The position numbers were made by a program, and so were the translations under genes. Under the pieces are notes generated by a model, which was not told the origin of the DNA, made no database searches, and saw only the letters and a list, made by a program, of their open reading frames with translations. 64,000 nucleotides of DNA from Eumeta japonica (Eukaryota; Arthropoda; Insecta; Lepidoptera; Psychidae), in assembly GCA_005406025.1 (NCBI GenBank), contig BGZK01000099.1, forward strand, positions 1 to 64,000, written 5' to 3'. Position 1 is the stretch's first letter, and each line of letters begins with the position of its first letter. This document shows positions 10,601-23,368 of the stretch, piece by piece.

Positions 10601-10970
10601 TTATATTAAATTCATTAAATAGCTTTCGTTATTTCTTCGATATCCCCTCAATGTTCTTCCACCATCAATGAGGGCGGACGAAAGGTTTGCCTTAGATGAT
10701 TTTCTGTTGTTAAAATACAATTTTATGAGTGAGTGAGCTTTGGCCCACGACTGTGCACGCATGGATATATAATTATTTTTCCATTTTCCATATTGAGTAA
10801 TATCGCTATCGCTTACACCAATTCCTATTTTCAATTGAAGTTCCAATTTCTCAGTTTAAAGTTCCAATTCAATCTTATTCTCCTTTATTAGTTCTGCGTC
10901 TCTCTCTTTTTCTGCGTCTCTCGCTTTCGATATCGATTTCAATTTCTTGTAAATTACTACACAGGAACGC
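10601..10970 (-). pseudogene. Unrecognised degenerate ORF with coiled-coil-like N-part
   Basis: Minus-strand reading: a charged Lys/Glu/Arg-rich segment (SKARDAEKERDAELIKEN) suggestive of a coiled coil, one stop codon at about 10855, then an open 81-residue stretch containing ELQLKIGIGVSDSDI, AQSWAKAHSLIKLYF and ANLSSALIDGGRTLRGYRR. It looks protein-coding in composition, but I do not recognise the family. It may be part of the same decayed element as the THAP module. Confidence 0.3.
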
Positions 10971-11179
10971 ATTAGTGAGAAAATATTCTAACTGTGTGCT
11001 TAATTATGTCTAAAGCCACTTATCCGTAATCGAGTTATAAAGTAACAAACATCATCACAAAGATTCACATTATAATAATACTGATAAAAGAAGCTGTTTG
11101 AAAATTCTACCGTTCGTTCCAATTTACTACAACTTTCTTATTGTTAAACGACTATTGTTATTAACTATATAACTACTAT

Positions 11180-11760
11180 CTAGTTGTGGACGCTCTCTCT
11201 TATTTTCATCTTCGCTCTATCTCACCCTCTCACACCATATCTTCCTCTCCTACCTCCCTCTCAAGCTTTATCGCCAATTCTAGCACCGCTCCTTCTCTAA
11301 ACAAAGCAAACAATAAACGTGGCCGACGAAATGATAAAAATTAAGTACTTAGAAATCTTCTAGTTACGAAGTTATACAGATAAACATTTAAAAAAATAAA
11401 CAATAACCTATATTTTATACAACAATGAGTTCTATCTGTTTTCTGAACTTCATCAAAATTGGTTTTGCTGTTGTGTAGTCATAAATTGATATAGAGACAA
11501 ATAGACAGAAAAATTAAAAGACAGCAACTCATATAATACAAAATATCATGCTCTATTAGTAAATGAAAGTTCATGTACTATTAGAGCATGAATTTAACTA
11601 TGGTTGTGATATGAAAAGACATACATACGAACGGACAAATTCCGGCTTCTGGTGTCAAACTATTTCTTAAGCAAATTTCATTGAAATCGATACGGTATCT
11701 TAGGCGTAAAAGCGTAAGAGACAGACATAAGAGACACTTTCGCATGAATGTAAGCATGGA
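11180..11760 (-). mobile_element. Second Helitron-like copy, minus orientation
   Basis: This is the diverged counterpart of the copy at 6.3-7.3 kb. On the minus strand it starts TCCATGCTTACATTCATGCG next to an A (11761), followed by 'aaagtgtctcttatgtctgt' and 'ttacgcttttacgcc', all standard for the 5' region of lepidopteran Helitrons. The interior (caaacaataaacgtggccga, ctagttacgaagttataca) aligns with 6820-6910. The 3' end is not certain. No coding capacity. Confidence 0.5.
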
Positions 11761-11884
11761 TTAATCAAATTCTCGTTAATTTGAAACTAAAAATGAAAAG
11801 AATATTTATAGATTTAACATTTTATAACGATTTCATTGGGAATTAACAATTTAATTATTTTTACTACTACGTGACTCAAAAGAA

Positions 11885-12230
11885 AAAATAAACCCTTATA
11901 AGATCATTTCGTTGTTCATCTGTCTGTCTGTCTATCTGTCTGTCAAAACCTTTTACTCAAGAATGTGTGGAAATATCAACTTAAAATTAATATCAAATAC
12001 TTATGAGTAGAACTCCCCTTGAAGCTTCAAAAAAAATCAAGCTTCTAAATAAACAAAATCAAGAAATACGGCCATTTATTCCTTATATTTTTACACATGC
12101 AAGTAAATCGAAAGTCTATAGGATATTTCTTATTAAATCATATACAATGTCAAAATTTTAAAAGGCATAAACAAATTTTGTAGAATAAAAAGAAATCTCG
12201 CCTATATTGGTATCGAAAATAGAATCATCG
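11885..12230 (+). repeat. Lepidopteran interspersed repeat (GGGTTCCGTA family, internal part)
   Basis: Contains the run 'cccttataagatcatttcgttgttcatctgtctgtctgtc', then 'tcaaaaccttttactcaagaatgtgtggaaatatcaa', then 'tcaagcttctaaataaacaaaatcaa'. These blocks occur in fixed order in an abundant lepidopteran repeat that begins at GGGTTCCGTA. The opening GGGTTCCG itself is not preserved here. The family's class (SINE-like or LINE 3' tail) is not settled by this sequence. Confidence 0.5.
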
Positions 12231-12311
12231 AGACTCTTGAAGGATGAAATATCTACATACATATTCCAATTTCCATAAACTCACTTCTATGAGATACACT
12301 AAAGCTGAGCC

Positions 12312-13495
12312 TCATGCGAATGGCCCACTTCTACAGCACAAAATTTTTATAAACATTCGCGGCATTTTCTCAGAGCGAGATGCCGTATGACATCGTCTTA
12401 TGGAAACATGGAAAATGAACTGATCTAGCGGTTTCGATATTTGACAAATTTCGCATTTTTTAACTGCATACAGGCGACAGAGCTGAGTTATCAATTTTTT
12501 CTTTGCCAGCTTACTTATATAAGGACCTCATTTAAGCTTGTTATTCAGAGTAATTCCCAAAAATACGGTAGTATTAAAAAACTCCAATTTTTCGTTCCGT
12601 ACTGAAGTAGTTCCAGAACTATACTACATTTGGAAGTGAGAATTTTTTAAATTTTGTCTTCGTTTCATTAAGAAGTAGGTTAATTGCACTAAACCATTTT
12701 GCTATCTTAAGACATCTTTAAAAATAGTATTGTTTATATCGTCATAAACGAGTCGTTTTCTTTTAACTTTGAACAACATGGGAATGTAATCCGCAAATTG
12801 TACTTTTTAATGAACGTCCTTGACAAGGATAGATATGTCATTTATACGGACTAAAAACAGAAAGCGACTGAGAATCGGTCCCTGCGGTACACCTACGTGG
12901 ACTACATATCCAGATTATCTCATGCGATTGGCATGAATCCTCAGAACTATGTAACTCAAATACGATTTAAGAAGATCGAGTGTCCAGTCTGTTAGTCCTG
13001 GTACATCATAAGGACGTCATTTCCCGATCAGAGTTTGAGAGGCAGAGATTGCATAGTACTTCAATTGCTTCTCGCGATTACTCCCAGACTACAAAAATAT
13101 GATGAACACCAGCGTCGAATGTTTAGCGACCCGGAGTAAAACCGAACTGTTTATTAAACATTAATTTTTTACAATAAAAATGTACTAACAACTGATTGGA
13201 GATTAATTTTTCGAAAATTTTACTAAGCTTCAGTAACATAGATATAGGCCTAAAGTTGTCAGGATTTGATGCACTACCGCTTTTAAATAAAAGAATTACT
13301 TTATTTTCTTTTATCAACCTGCATTTAGACACTTATTAAACATAAATGCCAAGTAGGACGCAATGCAATCTATGATGCAGTTTACAATCATAATGAAAAG
13401 ACTATGAAGGTCAGCTAGTCCTCTTCATGTCTAACAATTTAAATGTTATGATAACTTCTTCTGAACTCAGATATTTAATTTCTAAATTAATGTCA
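12312..13495 (-). mobile_element. LINE reverse transcriptase remnant, same family as window start
   Basis: On the minus strand the order of RT motifs is preserved: NFRPISMLLKLSKIFEKLI and KQFGFTPGR (13123-13332); GVPQGPILSRFLFL (about 12870); FADYI in place of the YADD active-site box (about 12795); LGITLNNKLK (about 12550); and LCRLYAVKKCE (about 12470). The catalytic Asp pair is degraded (FADY) and several stops and frameshifts interrupt it, so it is inactive. Bases 13381-13495 match 1-140 of the window. The GVPQGS/LGI type fits the Jockey/CR1 group. Confidence 0.8.
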
Positions 13496-13544
13496 AGTTA
13501 ATAAAAAAATATATTGAACCTCAACCTCATTGGAGATGTTGAAA

Positions 13545-13690
13545 TTGACGCTTCTTCATTTTTAAAATCTATAAGCTCCAATTGAGGTACAAAAACACAA
13601 AACTTGTTTTATTTTTAATCAAAACGATTTATAGAACTATTACAATGACACTACGAATCTCGTTTAAAAAACTGTCATTATATTGCCAAT
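13545..13690. repeat. Dispersed repeat shared with 28.78-28.87 kb
   Basis: The block 'taatcaaaacgatttatagaac' continuing to 'gacactacgaatctcgttta' recurs at about 28799-28857 with few changes, in the same orientation; weaker similarity extends upstream of both. Class unknown; no coding capacity. Confidence 0.5.
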
Positions 13691-14146
13691 TCACGAGGCA
13701 TATTTATATTACTTAGTAAATAACGTCATGAATTTTAAAGTGTTACAAGACTTTAAAACACAAACCGCTATAATGGTAAACTAAATCACAATAAACGACC
13801 TAAGTATTATCTGCTATATGATTCTAAATAAACACACAACCATCACAGTTAAATAGTACACTCTGATTCCAAACGTTATTTTCATTTACCAAGGAACTTA
13901 TGTCATTATCAGCTGTACTCTATACTCGTCTAGTGTCCTTACAAACATGATCTAAAACAAACATCTTTCATCAGACAACCCCTTCATGTTATCTCATATT
14001 TCGTATTTTGCATGTTCATTTGCAAGACAGTGGACGATATCATTGTACAGGGGCAGCAATGAGTGCTACACTTGGTTTCTATTTTGAAATAGGAGGTTCT
14101 CTCAAAGAAACACCACGTGACTATCTAAGCGTGTTTATTGACAAGA

Positions 14147-14355
14147 TCAGACTGCGGCATACGCGATGACAGCCGACAGGGTCAAGGTCATCGCCGGTCC
14201 GGCCGCGGCATCAGCGCGGTTGCACAGGTCGGTGTCGCAGGCGCAGTAGGTGACGTACATCTCGTGGAAGCCGCTGCGGCGCTGGCACGAGCTCTCCTCC
14301 GGCGCCGGGTCGACTATGTAGCCGCACTTCCTCACTATACGGACTTTTCCGTTGA
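14147..14355 (-). CDS. Ly6/uPAR-domain secreted protein, terminal exon 3
   Basis: This exon follows the acceptor ttttcag at 14356-14362 and completes the split Ile codon begun by exon 2. It encodes the second half of the Ly6 domain: NGKVRIVRKCGYIVD, a Cys before QRRSGF, then YCACDTDLCN, the signature CxCxxDxCN end of the three-finger fold. The tail (ADAAAGPAMTLTLSAVIAYA) is small-residue then hydrophobic, as in a GPI-anchor signal, followed by the stop. With exon 2 the domain has ten cysteines, enough for five disulfides. Layout resembles the Drosophila CG9338-type UPAR/Ly6 proteins. Insect Ly6 proteins act at the cell surface in septate-junction assembly or ion-channel modulation; the specific role here is unknown. 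The exon is GC-rich beside its introns. Confidence 0.88.
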
Positions 14356-17300
14356 CTGAAAAGATGGATAGCCCTCTTAAGCGTATACATATATCACGTA
14401 TCTGTGAGCATATAAAGGATTTTGTACGTGACTAGCTTTCTACCGCGTCTCCGCGTGCGTGGACATACAAGAGTAAAATGGATTTTTTAATTTTTGTGTC
14501 GGCCGATTATGGAATTTTACATAGCAAGTCTTTTTAGCTGGTATTCAACTACCACTGTTTTGAAGATGTAATAACGAGAGAGAACGACGTGGTTTAAAAC
14601 AATGCTGATACAAAATTTTAAAAATAACTTTCAATAATGTTTCAATTCTCAACTTAGGAGAGTTTTGCACATAACTCGGATTATAGACGATACACTAAGA
14701 TGAAATGTGACCTATTTTTGAAATTAGACTTTGAGTAACACAGCTATAAAAACAGCATTCAATTTTGTATGATGCGTGAACAAAAAACTTATAGACATAC
14801 AAAAATAGTAAAAATTCTCTTTTCATGAATATTTCCCAAAAACCAACATGGTTCATTTACAGTTTTATTTATTACATTTAGTTATATATATATATATGTG
14901 TGTGTGTATAAAGATCGATACAGTTGTTTTCGATTTATATTTTTGATTTCACTCTTATGATGCAGATGCTCAAAAAATTGAGAATTAGAGTTATTTCTTA
15001 AATAGAAAATAACATATAATATTATACGGTAAGTACGTTCAATCATTATTATTAAAATATTACGTTATACAGTTATCATATTGCAATATATATAATTTAC
15101 TAAACAAAAACACGACTGCAGGAAAGGATTTGTTTTTAACTCGTCTTTGACTCATGTTAACTTCGTCAGTTATATGGATTCGGAAGTCATTAGTTAAACT
15201 TATTGTACCGTTCGTTTTGCAACGTTCAATCAGTGTCATGAGACACTTACCCGTCCGGCAAATAGCAACTATATTCATAGTCGTTTTTTTTTTCTTTTTA
15301 ATGATATCCAATAGTAGTGTATATGTTTAGAATACAATGTAATACTAAATATAAAATTATAATTATTCAATACACGTAAAAAAATTAATAGTTCTCTTAA
15401 TTTGTGTATAAGACAGTCCTGCCTAAAGGCCACCAACTTCTGTCACGAGTACACAGAAATTGTCTAGATTTTAGTAATTATGATTATAGGTTTTTTTCAG
15501 GTCACAAGAGGAACGATAAGATTATATAGACGACTGGATTAAACACAATTTATATCCCATAATTGATGACAGGATGCATAAACGGATACTCTGTTACAAT
15601 TTTTTTTTAATAATAGAAATACTACGGTGTCTATATACATTATATGTTCTTGATATTGTCGTTTATTTTTACAGCTCATGCTATATCCTTTTGTCGGTCA
15701 TGGGATTCTTTTAAGAATAGAACGTTTGGCCCAATGTGTGTGGGATTACACATATCTATGAGAAATATAAGTTAAAAAAAAAATAGTGAAATCCTTCTAT
15801 TTAGAAAATTAGATAACTTATAGTTTGGTGTCATCTATTGGAAGCTAGCAACCCTGCCGTGTTTTAAACAAAGGGCAATAATGTTACTATTTTCCAAGAG
15901 TGTTAATGCTTAAATTGGAGGATAAAATCATTTGTGATCACGTATAATTTCTTTGAAGTTAATTATTAATATCATTTTAACTACTCAAAATTTCGTTTTA
16001 CGTATTTCAGAAACATTCATATATTTATCTTAATAATTCATATTTATAATATCTTAATAACAGTACCTAAATTTTTTGTTCAGACCCGATTCTAAGGGTA
16101 CCACTGATCATTATCAAATACAAGTATTTCGATCTGTATTAAGGCGTCTTTTTATATTTCATTTTAAACTCATGATAACTTTGATAATGCTTTAGATACA
16201 CACGCCGCCATTTTTTAATTCTAACCTATTTATTTTGTAAAAAAATTACGTAATATTTTGAATTATATGCACTCAAATAATTACTTCATACTAATGAAAG
16301 AAAAACTTAGATGATCCTCCCTATTACAATTAAAGTTTTTTCTTCATTAAAGATAGGGATAAAGATCTAAATAAGAGACAGAAGGCCGTAGTTAAATTTT
16401 CTCATCGCTTAGATGATTAGAACATTTCGCAACCATATTTATCTTTTTTATTATATTGCATATTCGTACTTATCTTTAGCATTATTCAAAGACAGATCCT
16501 TGTCCATAACATAATTCATTCCCCGAGCTATCAAAAACTATGAACTAGTTAAGAATTTGTAGGATTATAGGAACTTTTCCCATGACGAAATGACCTCTAG
16601 AAGTTAGCTCGTCTTGTGTGTATGATTGTTATTCGGTCTCCGACAAGGTGAAATACGATTGTGAGAAAACACATCGCCTTTCCGATCTGGATCAACTCAT
16701 TGTATCTCAAAGACGTGTCCGTGATCGTCCTTGGACAGTCGTTTTACAACCCGATTGAATCGAGACCGGGGCAACATGTGGGAATGTCTGTAAAGGTTTC
16801 TATTCTTTTGCGTCATCTTTGTAATTAGCCAGTTTTTCACACAGTCCCACAATCTCATTGTTTATTAATTTGTTGTTTTTACAGTCTTGTTTACTAACAT
16901 GTAGATAGTTAATTAAATACCCTAATAGCGGATGCATGGATTCTTAGACGTACTACGAAACTGAAGTTTATTGTGTATTTTGATAACAATAGACTTATAA
17001 GATACGTAACATACATTATAAACTAATGATCTAGAAATTTGTCTCTACTTTCTAGCGTTTGAATTGAACAGTTGGAACTAGATATGAATAGAATAGTCAT
17101 TATGAAATAAGTACAAAAGAGTCATTACTTAGAGCTTATTCTATTTAAGACACAGCGTTTTGTAACGCTTAACGTAACGTATCCGTCTGACGTAGCGTTG
17201 TAAAGCTTTTCATTTTTCTACGAGTTCACCCACCGCTTCAAAACCTGCCTTAAGACGATTTGTTTTCGAGAAATTCAAAAAATATTCTAAGCAATGAAAA

Positions 17301-17767
17301 TTATGCTGGGCTATTATAAGCCTTGAGATAAACTTCCCTTTAAAATACGACAAAACTCTAAATGTTTTTACATGAAATGTGATGACTATGTCCTGAACGA
17401 TGACGAATCAATGAAATTATTTAATTCAAGACAATGTATTTCTTCTTTAAATATAAAAATTAAAAAAATAATGCAATAACACATACACAAACCTATGCGT
17501 CCATACGTAATAAAATTGATTTAATTAAACCAAGGAAATATTAAAATGTATCATTTTTATTAATTTATTTTATCGATAAAAGTTTCAAAATGATTAATCA
17601 TACTTCAAGTAAACTATTTTCTTGATATCAATATTGTAATCATCATATTAACCGAGAAATATCAACTCTCACAGAAGAAAAAATTTCCTAATAGCTCCTT
17701 AAGGAGTTTCTTTATAATAATGCCAAGGAAACACGAGCAGTCTATCAGACTCGTCAATTATCCATAC
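14356..17767 (-). other. Intron 2 of the Ly6 gene
   Basis: Bounded by donor GAGA|GTATGG (17767) and acceptor ttttcag (14356). AT-rich; it contains a short TA/TG run at about 14885-14910. No other gene or recognisable element was seen in it. Confidence 0.7.
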
Positions 17768-17929
17768 TCTCCATCTTGATGGACCGGCATATGGTGGACT
17801 CGAGGTGCGGCAGGTGCTCGGGCGGGTCGCGCAGGGAGCAGTTGATGATCCCCAGACTGAAGGAGTCGAACTCCTCACCGCAGCGAGGGTCGTAGGCGCT
17901 GTTGCAGTCGTAGCACAGGATCGGCGCGC
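17768..17929 (-). CDS. Ly6/uPAR-domain secreted protein, exon 2
   Basis: The acceptor cggttgcag is followed by GC GCG CCG, so the exon needs a first codon base from upstream (phase 1). It encodes APILCYDCNSAYDPRCGEEF, then a DSFSLGIINCSLRDPP segment and TICRSIKME. The CYxC start at the mature N-terminus and the Cys spacing are the classic opening of a Ly6 domain. The donor GAGA|GTATGG leaves one base that joins exon 3 to make Ile, giving the continuous ..KMEINGKVRIV.. The 162-nt length keeps frame throughout. The plus-strand frame at 17805-17996 is a shadow. Confidence 0.9.
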
Positions 17930-18289
17930 CTGCAACCGGGGACGATCGACCTGGTGTTATACACATTTGCAGAGGGCGTCGAGTGTACGTTTGTAACTGT
18001 TTTTGTTACTTCCTTTGCGTTTACTACCGTTATCTGCATATGTAAGAATCTTTATATATACGAGACCGCTAAACTCCTACGCAGTACAACCGATGATTGT
18101 CAAATTTGGCACATCTTAGTGTGTTTTTCATAGAGGTCTTTTTGCATTCTCTTTTAGAATTTAAATTTTTAGAACTTTTAGAAATTAATATTTAAATAAA
18201 AAAAGCAATCTATCAGTTATAGAAAGATACACTATCACCGAATAATATAGCTTATATCTCATTTGGGTACTGACATTTATTCTGACTTC

Positions 18290-18525
18290 GTATAAATCGC
18301 AACCATAACCGGGACTGGTATCAAATTTGAGAATGAGATAGGGAGCATAATCGAGAACCGGGACGGAGACCGAAATTGAGAACGGAACAATGGTCGAAAT
18401 TCAGTGTAGATTAGGATAAGAATTAGGAATGTGACCGGGTTCGAAATCAGGGACAGTATCGGGACCGGAAGTAAAAGCGGTAACGAGATTGGGATTGTCG
18501 ACGAGACACATCCATTGTCCGAGAG
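18290..18525. repeat. Degenerate short tandem repeat (GGGA/T-CGAGAA type)
   Basis: Imperfect iterations of a 6-12 nt unit such as 'gggaccgg', 'gagaatgaga', 'gagaaccggga', 'gagaacggaac'. Similar text occurs at 29370-29560 and inside the complete Helitron at 62405-62520, so this is probably a Helitron-derived internal region. The minus-strand frame through it (many Pro, Leu, Ile and Ser in periodic order) is a by-product of the repeat. Confidence 0.5.
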
Positions 18526-19699
18526 GACGTAGGCGCAGACGGAAAACATCGTCTAGCCATCGGTTTATGCAACTGACACATTTTCTTCTATATTAGATTG
18601 AAAGCAAAAGGCACGGCAATATTTAAAAACTCACCCTTAACCCTTCAATAGGAATTATAGTATAGCAAATGGAAAATTAATTGACATGTTGAATTTCTAA
18701 GCACAGATAAAATTATCATTTGATGAAATCTGTCGCGTGAGAGCCTATTTGTAATCGAGATAGATATATCAATTCAGGTAAAGGTAACATGAAGACCGTG
18801 ACATTATTTTAGCGATAAATACGAATAGAAACTGGTGCGTCATTTGTGAAGTTTCTATTTTAAGGAGTCAAATCGTTGTTTACTTATCAAATAAATAAAC
18901 CGGATCTCTATCTAGCGTGACCGTCAAACGACATCTATTAAATGGAAAATATTTTACAATTCTCGCTAAATCTCTTAGCCGGTATGAAGTTAGCGCTATA
19001 GTGTCGCATTAATATAAAAATATAGGTTTCTATTGAAACCTCGTTCGGTTGTGCATGAAGCTATTGCACACGGTTTTTGGTGTGCCTCTAATTGCTTCAA
19101 ATTAAAAATATATTACTAGATGCATACTATAAAATTATGCAATTTGGAAGAGATTGTGCCCCTGAAATAAGCTGTTGTTGGTCGTGATAATTTTGAAACC
19201 AAACCTGCATAAATGTTTTTTTTTTTATTTCTATCACTTAATTTAAAATTATTTAACACGTTAAATTTCAAGAATTGAACTATAAGATTTATGCAAATTT
19301 TAAAATATCAGTTTGCGGTCTATTTTTGTGTTTATTGAGGGAGGAAAAATTATCCCAATTTACTGAAAATAAAATCGTACAAACACGACTATTAACGGAG
19401 GGGCTGAAATATAAACGAACCCATTCAGGTCTGCAGGTTACGGATGAAATTGACTGTGGCTCGGTGGTTGGAAGCATTGTTTCTGTATCAAAAAAATACC
19501 CAGATCGACCTTGACCATGGACGAGTGGACCAATTAGTTTTTAACTCAACTCAAGTCAAACCACAAGTTAAACCAGTCGCTCGATGTTTCGGAGAATACG
19601 GTAAGCCCTAAATTCCTAATGTTGTCGATTCCGACGCATTCTACACCAGAACGGAAGACCGACTGTGATCAAAACTCCTCAATCAATGAAATAAATAAA

Positions 19700-20015
19700 T
19701 TGTGGTCGGGTATACTTCGTCGGTGGGATGGCTAAAGTCTGACAAAACATCGACTACGACACGCTTAAACATTCGTAAATTCTTCAAGGCGACACCTAGA
19801 CAGTCTGAGAAGGTTGATCACCGTCTACGTACCATCTGGTCCACTTCCACTCCATCACCCCATTCTCCCTTCTTCGATCTCTCCTCCATCACATATATTA
19901 ATGCCTTCCCAATAGGTCGGCAACGCACTGGCCACGCCTTTCGCGTTAGGAATATTCATTTGAGACGATGACTACCTACTCTCTGGTGCCTTGCGAACTC
20001 GTTTACTCCTCGAAT
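19700..20015 (+). repeat. Lepidopteran interspersed repeat, 3' part
   Basis: The run 'aataggtcggcaacgcactggccacgcctttcgcgttagg' followed by 'gacgatgactacctactctctggtgccttgcgaactcgtt' closely follows a very common lepidopteran repeat end (GGTCGGCAACGCAC ... GGCGACGGTGACT.CTTACCATCAGGTGCC...CTCGTTTGCC). The frames across it are not genes. Confidence 0.5.
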
Positions 20016-22234
20016 ATTCAGTAAAAAAAAACTGCCTTTAAGTAAGGAAAGTAGAACACTAGGTGATGGACCGATATGATCCCTTAAGGAAGCAATTGAG
20101 ACAATGCTACAGCACAGATAGCGCATGAGAAGACCTCCTAGACAACGGTGACGGCTTAAGTCGCGCAGAACCAAGTCATGACGTTAAGGCTACGAAGAAG
20201 AATGACATGACAATTATAGTTTTTACGAGTTTCATAATTATTTAGAGAATGTACTCATTCTGCGTGACCCATTCTTTACAACCCCCCACTCCTCAGTGAC
20301 CAACCGTAGTATATGCCCAGACCCCCCCATTCTAGTTTTCACGTTGTAACTCATAAATATGCTTTTAAATCATTTTCTGCGTGAGAAAGTTAATAATATC
20401 AAGAAGAAAAAGTTATGTCAAAAGATATTGCAACATTGCAATATAAGCACACTACTATTGAACGAGGACAACAACTGTCAGTTTTAAATCAACTGGCGTC
20501 CGGGCATAGTGCGTCCGTCAGTGTTGCCACCTGTGAGTATAAAAAGCGCTGAACGCTGCGCGCCATAATTTGAATACACATCAAACAAGCATGAAATTTG
20601 TCTGACTGCGTGACGAACACAGTGTTTATCGCCGCCGTTATCTTAAGACAACTATAAGATGCTATAGGAAGATTTCAGAGACAATAACAAGTGGAAAGAG
20701 TTAAGAAAATACATGTTATGCCTGTAAATGGTGTCAGAGAACGATTTTATTAAAACTTGTAACCGACGTCACGTTGAGTTCAGACAACGTACGGCTGCTG
20801 CAGATCTCCCAACGGGGCCATAAACGGAGTACATAGAAGGAATCGCATACAAGAAAACAGATTTGCAATCCAGTGATCGGACCTCTGGTCTGGTCTGGTC
20901 TGTGATGTCTGTCTATGCCAGTGAAGTGGCTTCTAATAAATCTTTAAAAGGATAATGACGAAATATGGGTAGTACCTGATAACAGACAACGAATAACCCA
21001 TCGTTTAGAAAGGATTTATATATTATAAGAATAAACGTTATCAGATGAAAAGTATTCAAGAACTACACAGAGTTATGGGAATATTAAAAAGACATTCAAA
21101 ATTTTGCAAGAAAATTTTACACAAGAATATAAGATCTGTATTTTCAAAATGAAATACAAAAGTGAACAAAAGGAAATGAGCCTCTCTGTTTCAATTTCTG
21201 TGTATATTTAAATAAAGACACAGAGTAAACTTTAAAGTTATACACAAGTACTTTATTAATGAGATTGTATGGTGTAATCTTAACTCTATCAATTGTAATC
21301 TTAAGTCTATCAATAGGAACCTATTTTCAACCAGCGGCTGTCAATCCTACATCTGTGTCTTATATATATATTTAATATGAGCACAAAAAATTATTTCTCG
21401 CTGCGAGTGATTACTTAATTATTTGTTGCTAGACATGGGAGTCTGTATGTTAAATATAAAAAAAGTAACAATTTTCATACACCTTGTACTTGCGTCACCG
21501 AAGCCAAAAACAGTTTTTATCATTTTTATCTGAAACAACTTAATCGATTTGTCTGGTTAACAAGCAAAAAATTATGTTAATATTCTCTCTAAATGCATTA
21601 ATATCGATAAAAATTAGAACAAACATATGATTTATTTTGTGTGCAATCACTATTAATGTTTTTATTGATATATCAATGATATTTACCGACAAGTTTCAAT
21701 ACATTCATTTTTAACGAGTTGCTAATGTTCAGCATTAACTGGAAAAATTGAAAGGAATTACGTTATTGCCGTCTTGAAATGTGATATTTTGAAAAATACA
21801 ATGTATAGCGACCAAAAAAGTGTGTAAAAGACGACATAAATTGATATAAATCGAAAAGTTTACACTAATACATATTATAAAACAATACCCTTTTCACACG
21901 ACAGCCACTTATCCGATATACATGATGTTTTTTTTTAACTCATAAGTATGCTCTCTGGCTAAGTTGTAGATATACTTTGTTACATAAAGTAAAGCCGTAA
22001 CGATAATGGTGAACTGAATTGGAAATGAGACACTTTTGGGATGCTGATGTGCCTTACGCTGAGTAAATCATAAGGGTTATGTTAGATTAATGTGCTGTAT
22101 AATCGTAGATCTTTTTAAGATCTACAAAAAAGTCCAGATTAGCACAGGTATATCTTCTAAGGATGATCCACAACAAACATTTTTAATTTTCACGTAACAC
22201 CGACGGCGAAGAGTCGACTTGCGCCCATTATAAT
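20016..22234. other. Intronic gene-free stretch
   Basis: Lies inside the presumed first intron of the Ly6 gene. It contains a TATA-like TATAAAAAGCGC at about 20538 in a GC-raised patch (20470-20580), perhaps from an old LTR, but no LTR pair was found. Also a small hairpin gtagatctt/aagatctac near 22104-22126. Otherwise AT-rich. Confidence 0.4.
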
Positions 22235-23368
22235 AGGGGAGCCCACGATGCTAAATCGGGATTTACTCGAGCGTCATAGAGACCTATTGGGTTGCGAAGC
22301 TTAGATAATAGAAAGAAAAAAATGTCATGTAATATATACCTTTTCATCGGTGGAGGAAGCGGCTATAGATTTTCAAAAATGTAAAAAAAAAACTATTGCA
22401 CAGACATACTCGAGCACGTCAGATATTGATAGCATCCATGTCCTAAGTATTTATAAAAATGTAAGTATATTAATCTGACTGTTTCCATGGTGGGAGTGAT
22501 CGTATGTAAGGGTGGAAAATGAAAAAAAATTTTATCGAGCGCGTCAGATTTTCTAAGGGGATGTTAAGTGAACCTAAAAAGAAGCTTTTGTATAATAATC
22601 TGACGATTTGGATGTGACGCAAACGCGCGGCCATTATCAGAATGAGCAAAAAAATCGCAATTTTGAAACACTCAAGCGCGTCAGAGTAAGATATATATGG
22701 TCCATCTGTACGACCTAGACGTGCTGTCCCTTAATCTGACGATTATCTGGAGGGATTCGCCTAATCCGACTATTAAAAAATTTTTTTTTTAAATCATTGA
22801 AAGTAGTTAATTGAAAAGCTCAAGAAATAGCATGCAAACAAAAAAGTGTATGTTTTTTTTTTAAGTAGAATACTTTTATTTATTTGATCCTTAAAGGGAA
22901 ATAAAGGCGCGCAGAGGGGAATACATGCATCACGCAGCTGCACGTATTAAACTTTATCGATGAATTTTTGTTACTTCGGCTTGTGGAAGTCGTCAGATTA
23001 TATGTTTTTCGTCATCCTTGAATTATCTCCTACAAAATAAGAAAAAATTAGCCACGCTCGAGAATGTCGAGATGATTTTTTTTTTACAAGTTTGTAACCC
23101 TCCCACTTCTTTATGTAACTCGCAAATTGTCAGATTAGTGGAATATACACTTTTTAGCATGGAATTAACTCGCCCTACCTTAATCTGACGCGTTCGAGAA
23201 TTTCAAATGATCAATTTTTTTTTACTAATCTGATTCCTTACCCCAGACGGGCGGCGATATATATGGGACTCATATTTGCTGAAGGTACTCAACAGGGTAC
23301 AAGGATGCCCCCTTATGTTAATCTGCCGCGCTCGAGTAAATCCCCAAAATCCCCTCTTGGGCTCCCCT
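22235..23368. mobile_element. Large inverted-repeat element with recurring CTCGAG-CGTCAGATTA motif
   Basis: Terminal inverted repeats bound about 1134 bp. The left end reads AGGGGAGCCCA then GGATTTACTCGAGCG (22235-22273), and the right end is the matching inverse (about 23327-23368). Inside, the motif CTCGAGCGCGTCAGATTA or its inverse recurs about a dozen times, whole or in part: 22409-22425, 22535-22550, 22671-22686, 22990-23001, 23056-23064, 23180-23200 and 23318-23336, with TAATCTGAC-only copies at 22471, 22596 and 22732. Full CTCGAG-first copies sit mainly in the left half and TAATCTGAC-first copies in the right, so the whole is roughly palindromic around an AT-rich core (22780-22960). 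No transposase is encoded. The superfamily is not recognised. Confidence 0.6.

Noticed and set aside
18277..18549. 90-codon minus ORF with periodic Pro/Leu/Ile
   Set aside because: By-product of a degenerate short tandem repeat.
20538..20549. TATAAAAAGCGC as a gene promoter
   Set aside because: No open frame or exon downstream. It may be an old LTR, but no second LTR was found.
22400..23340. Regularly recurring short motif taken at first as a CRISPR-like array
   Set aside because: Motif copies occur in both orientations, spacing is irregular, the organism is an animal, and inverted termini explain it as a transposable element.
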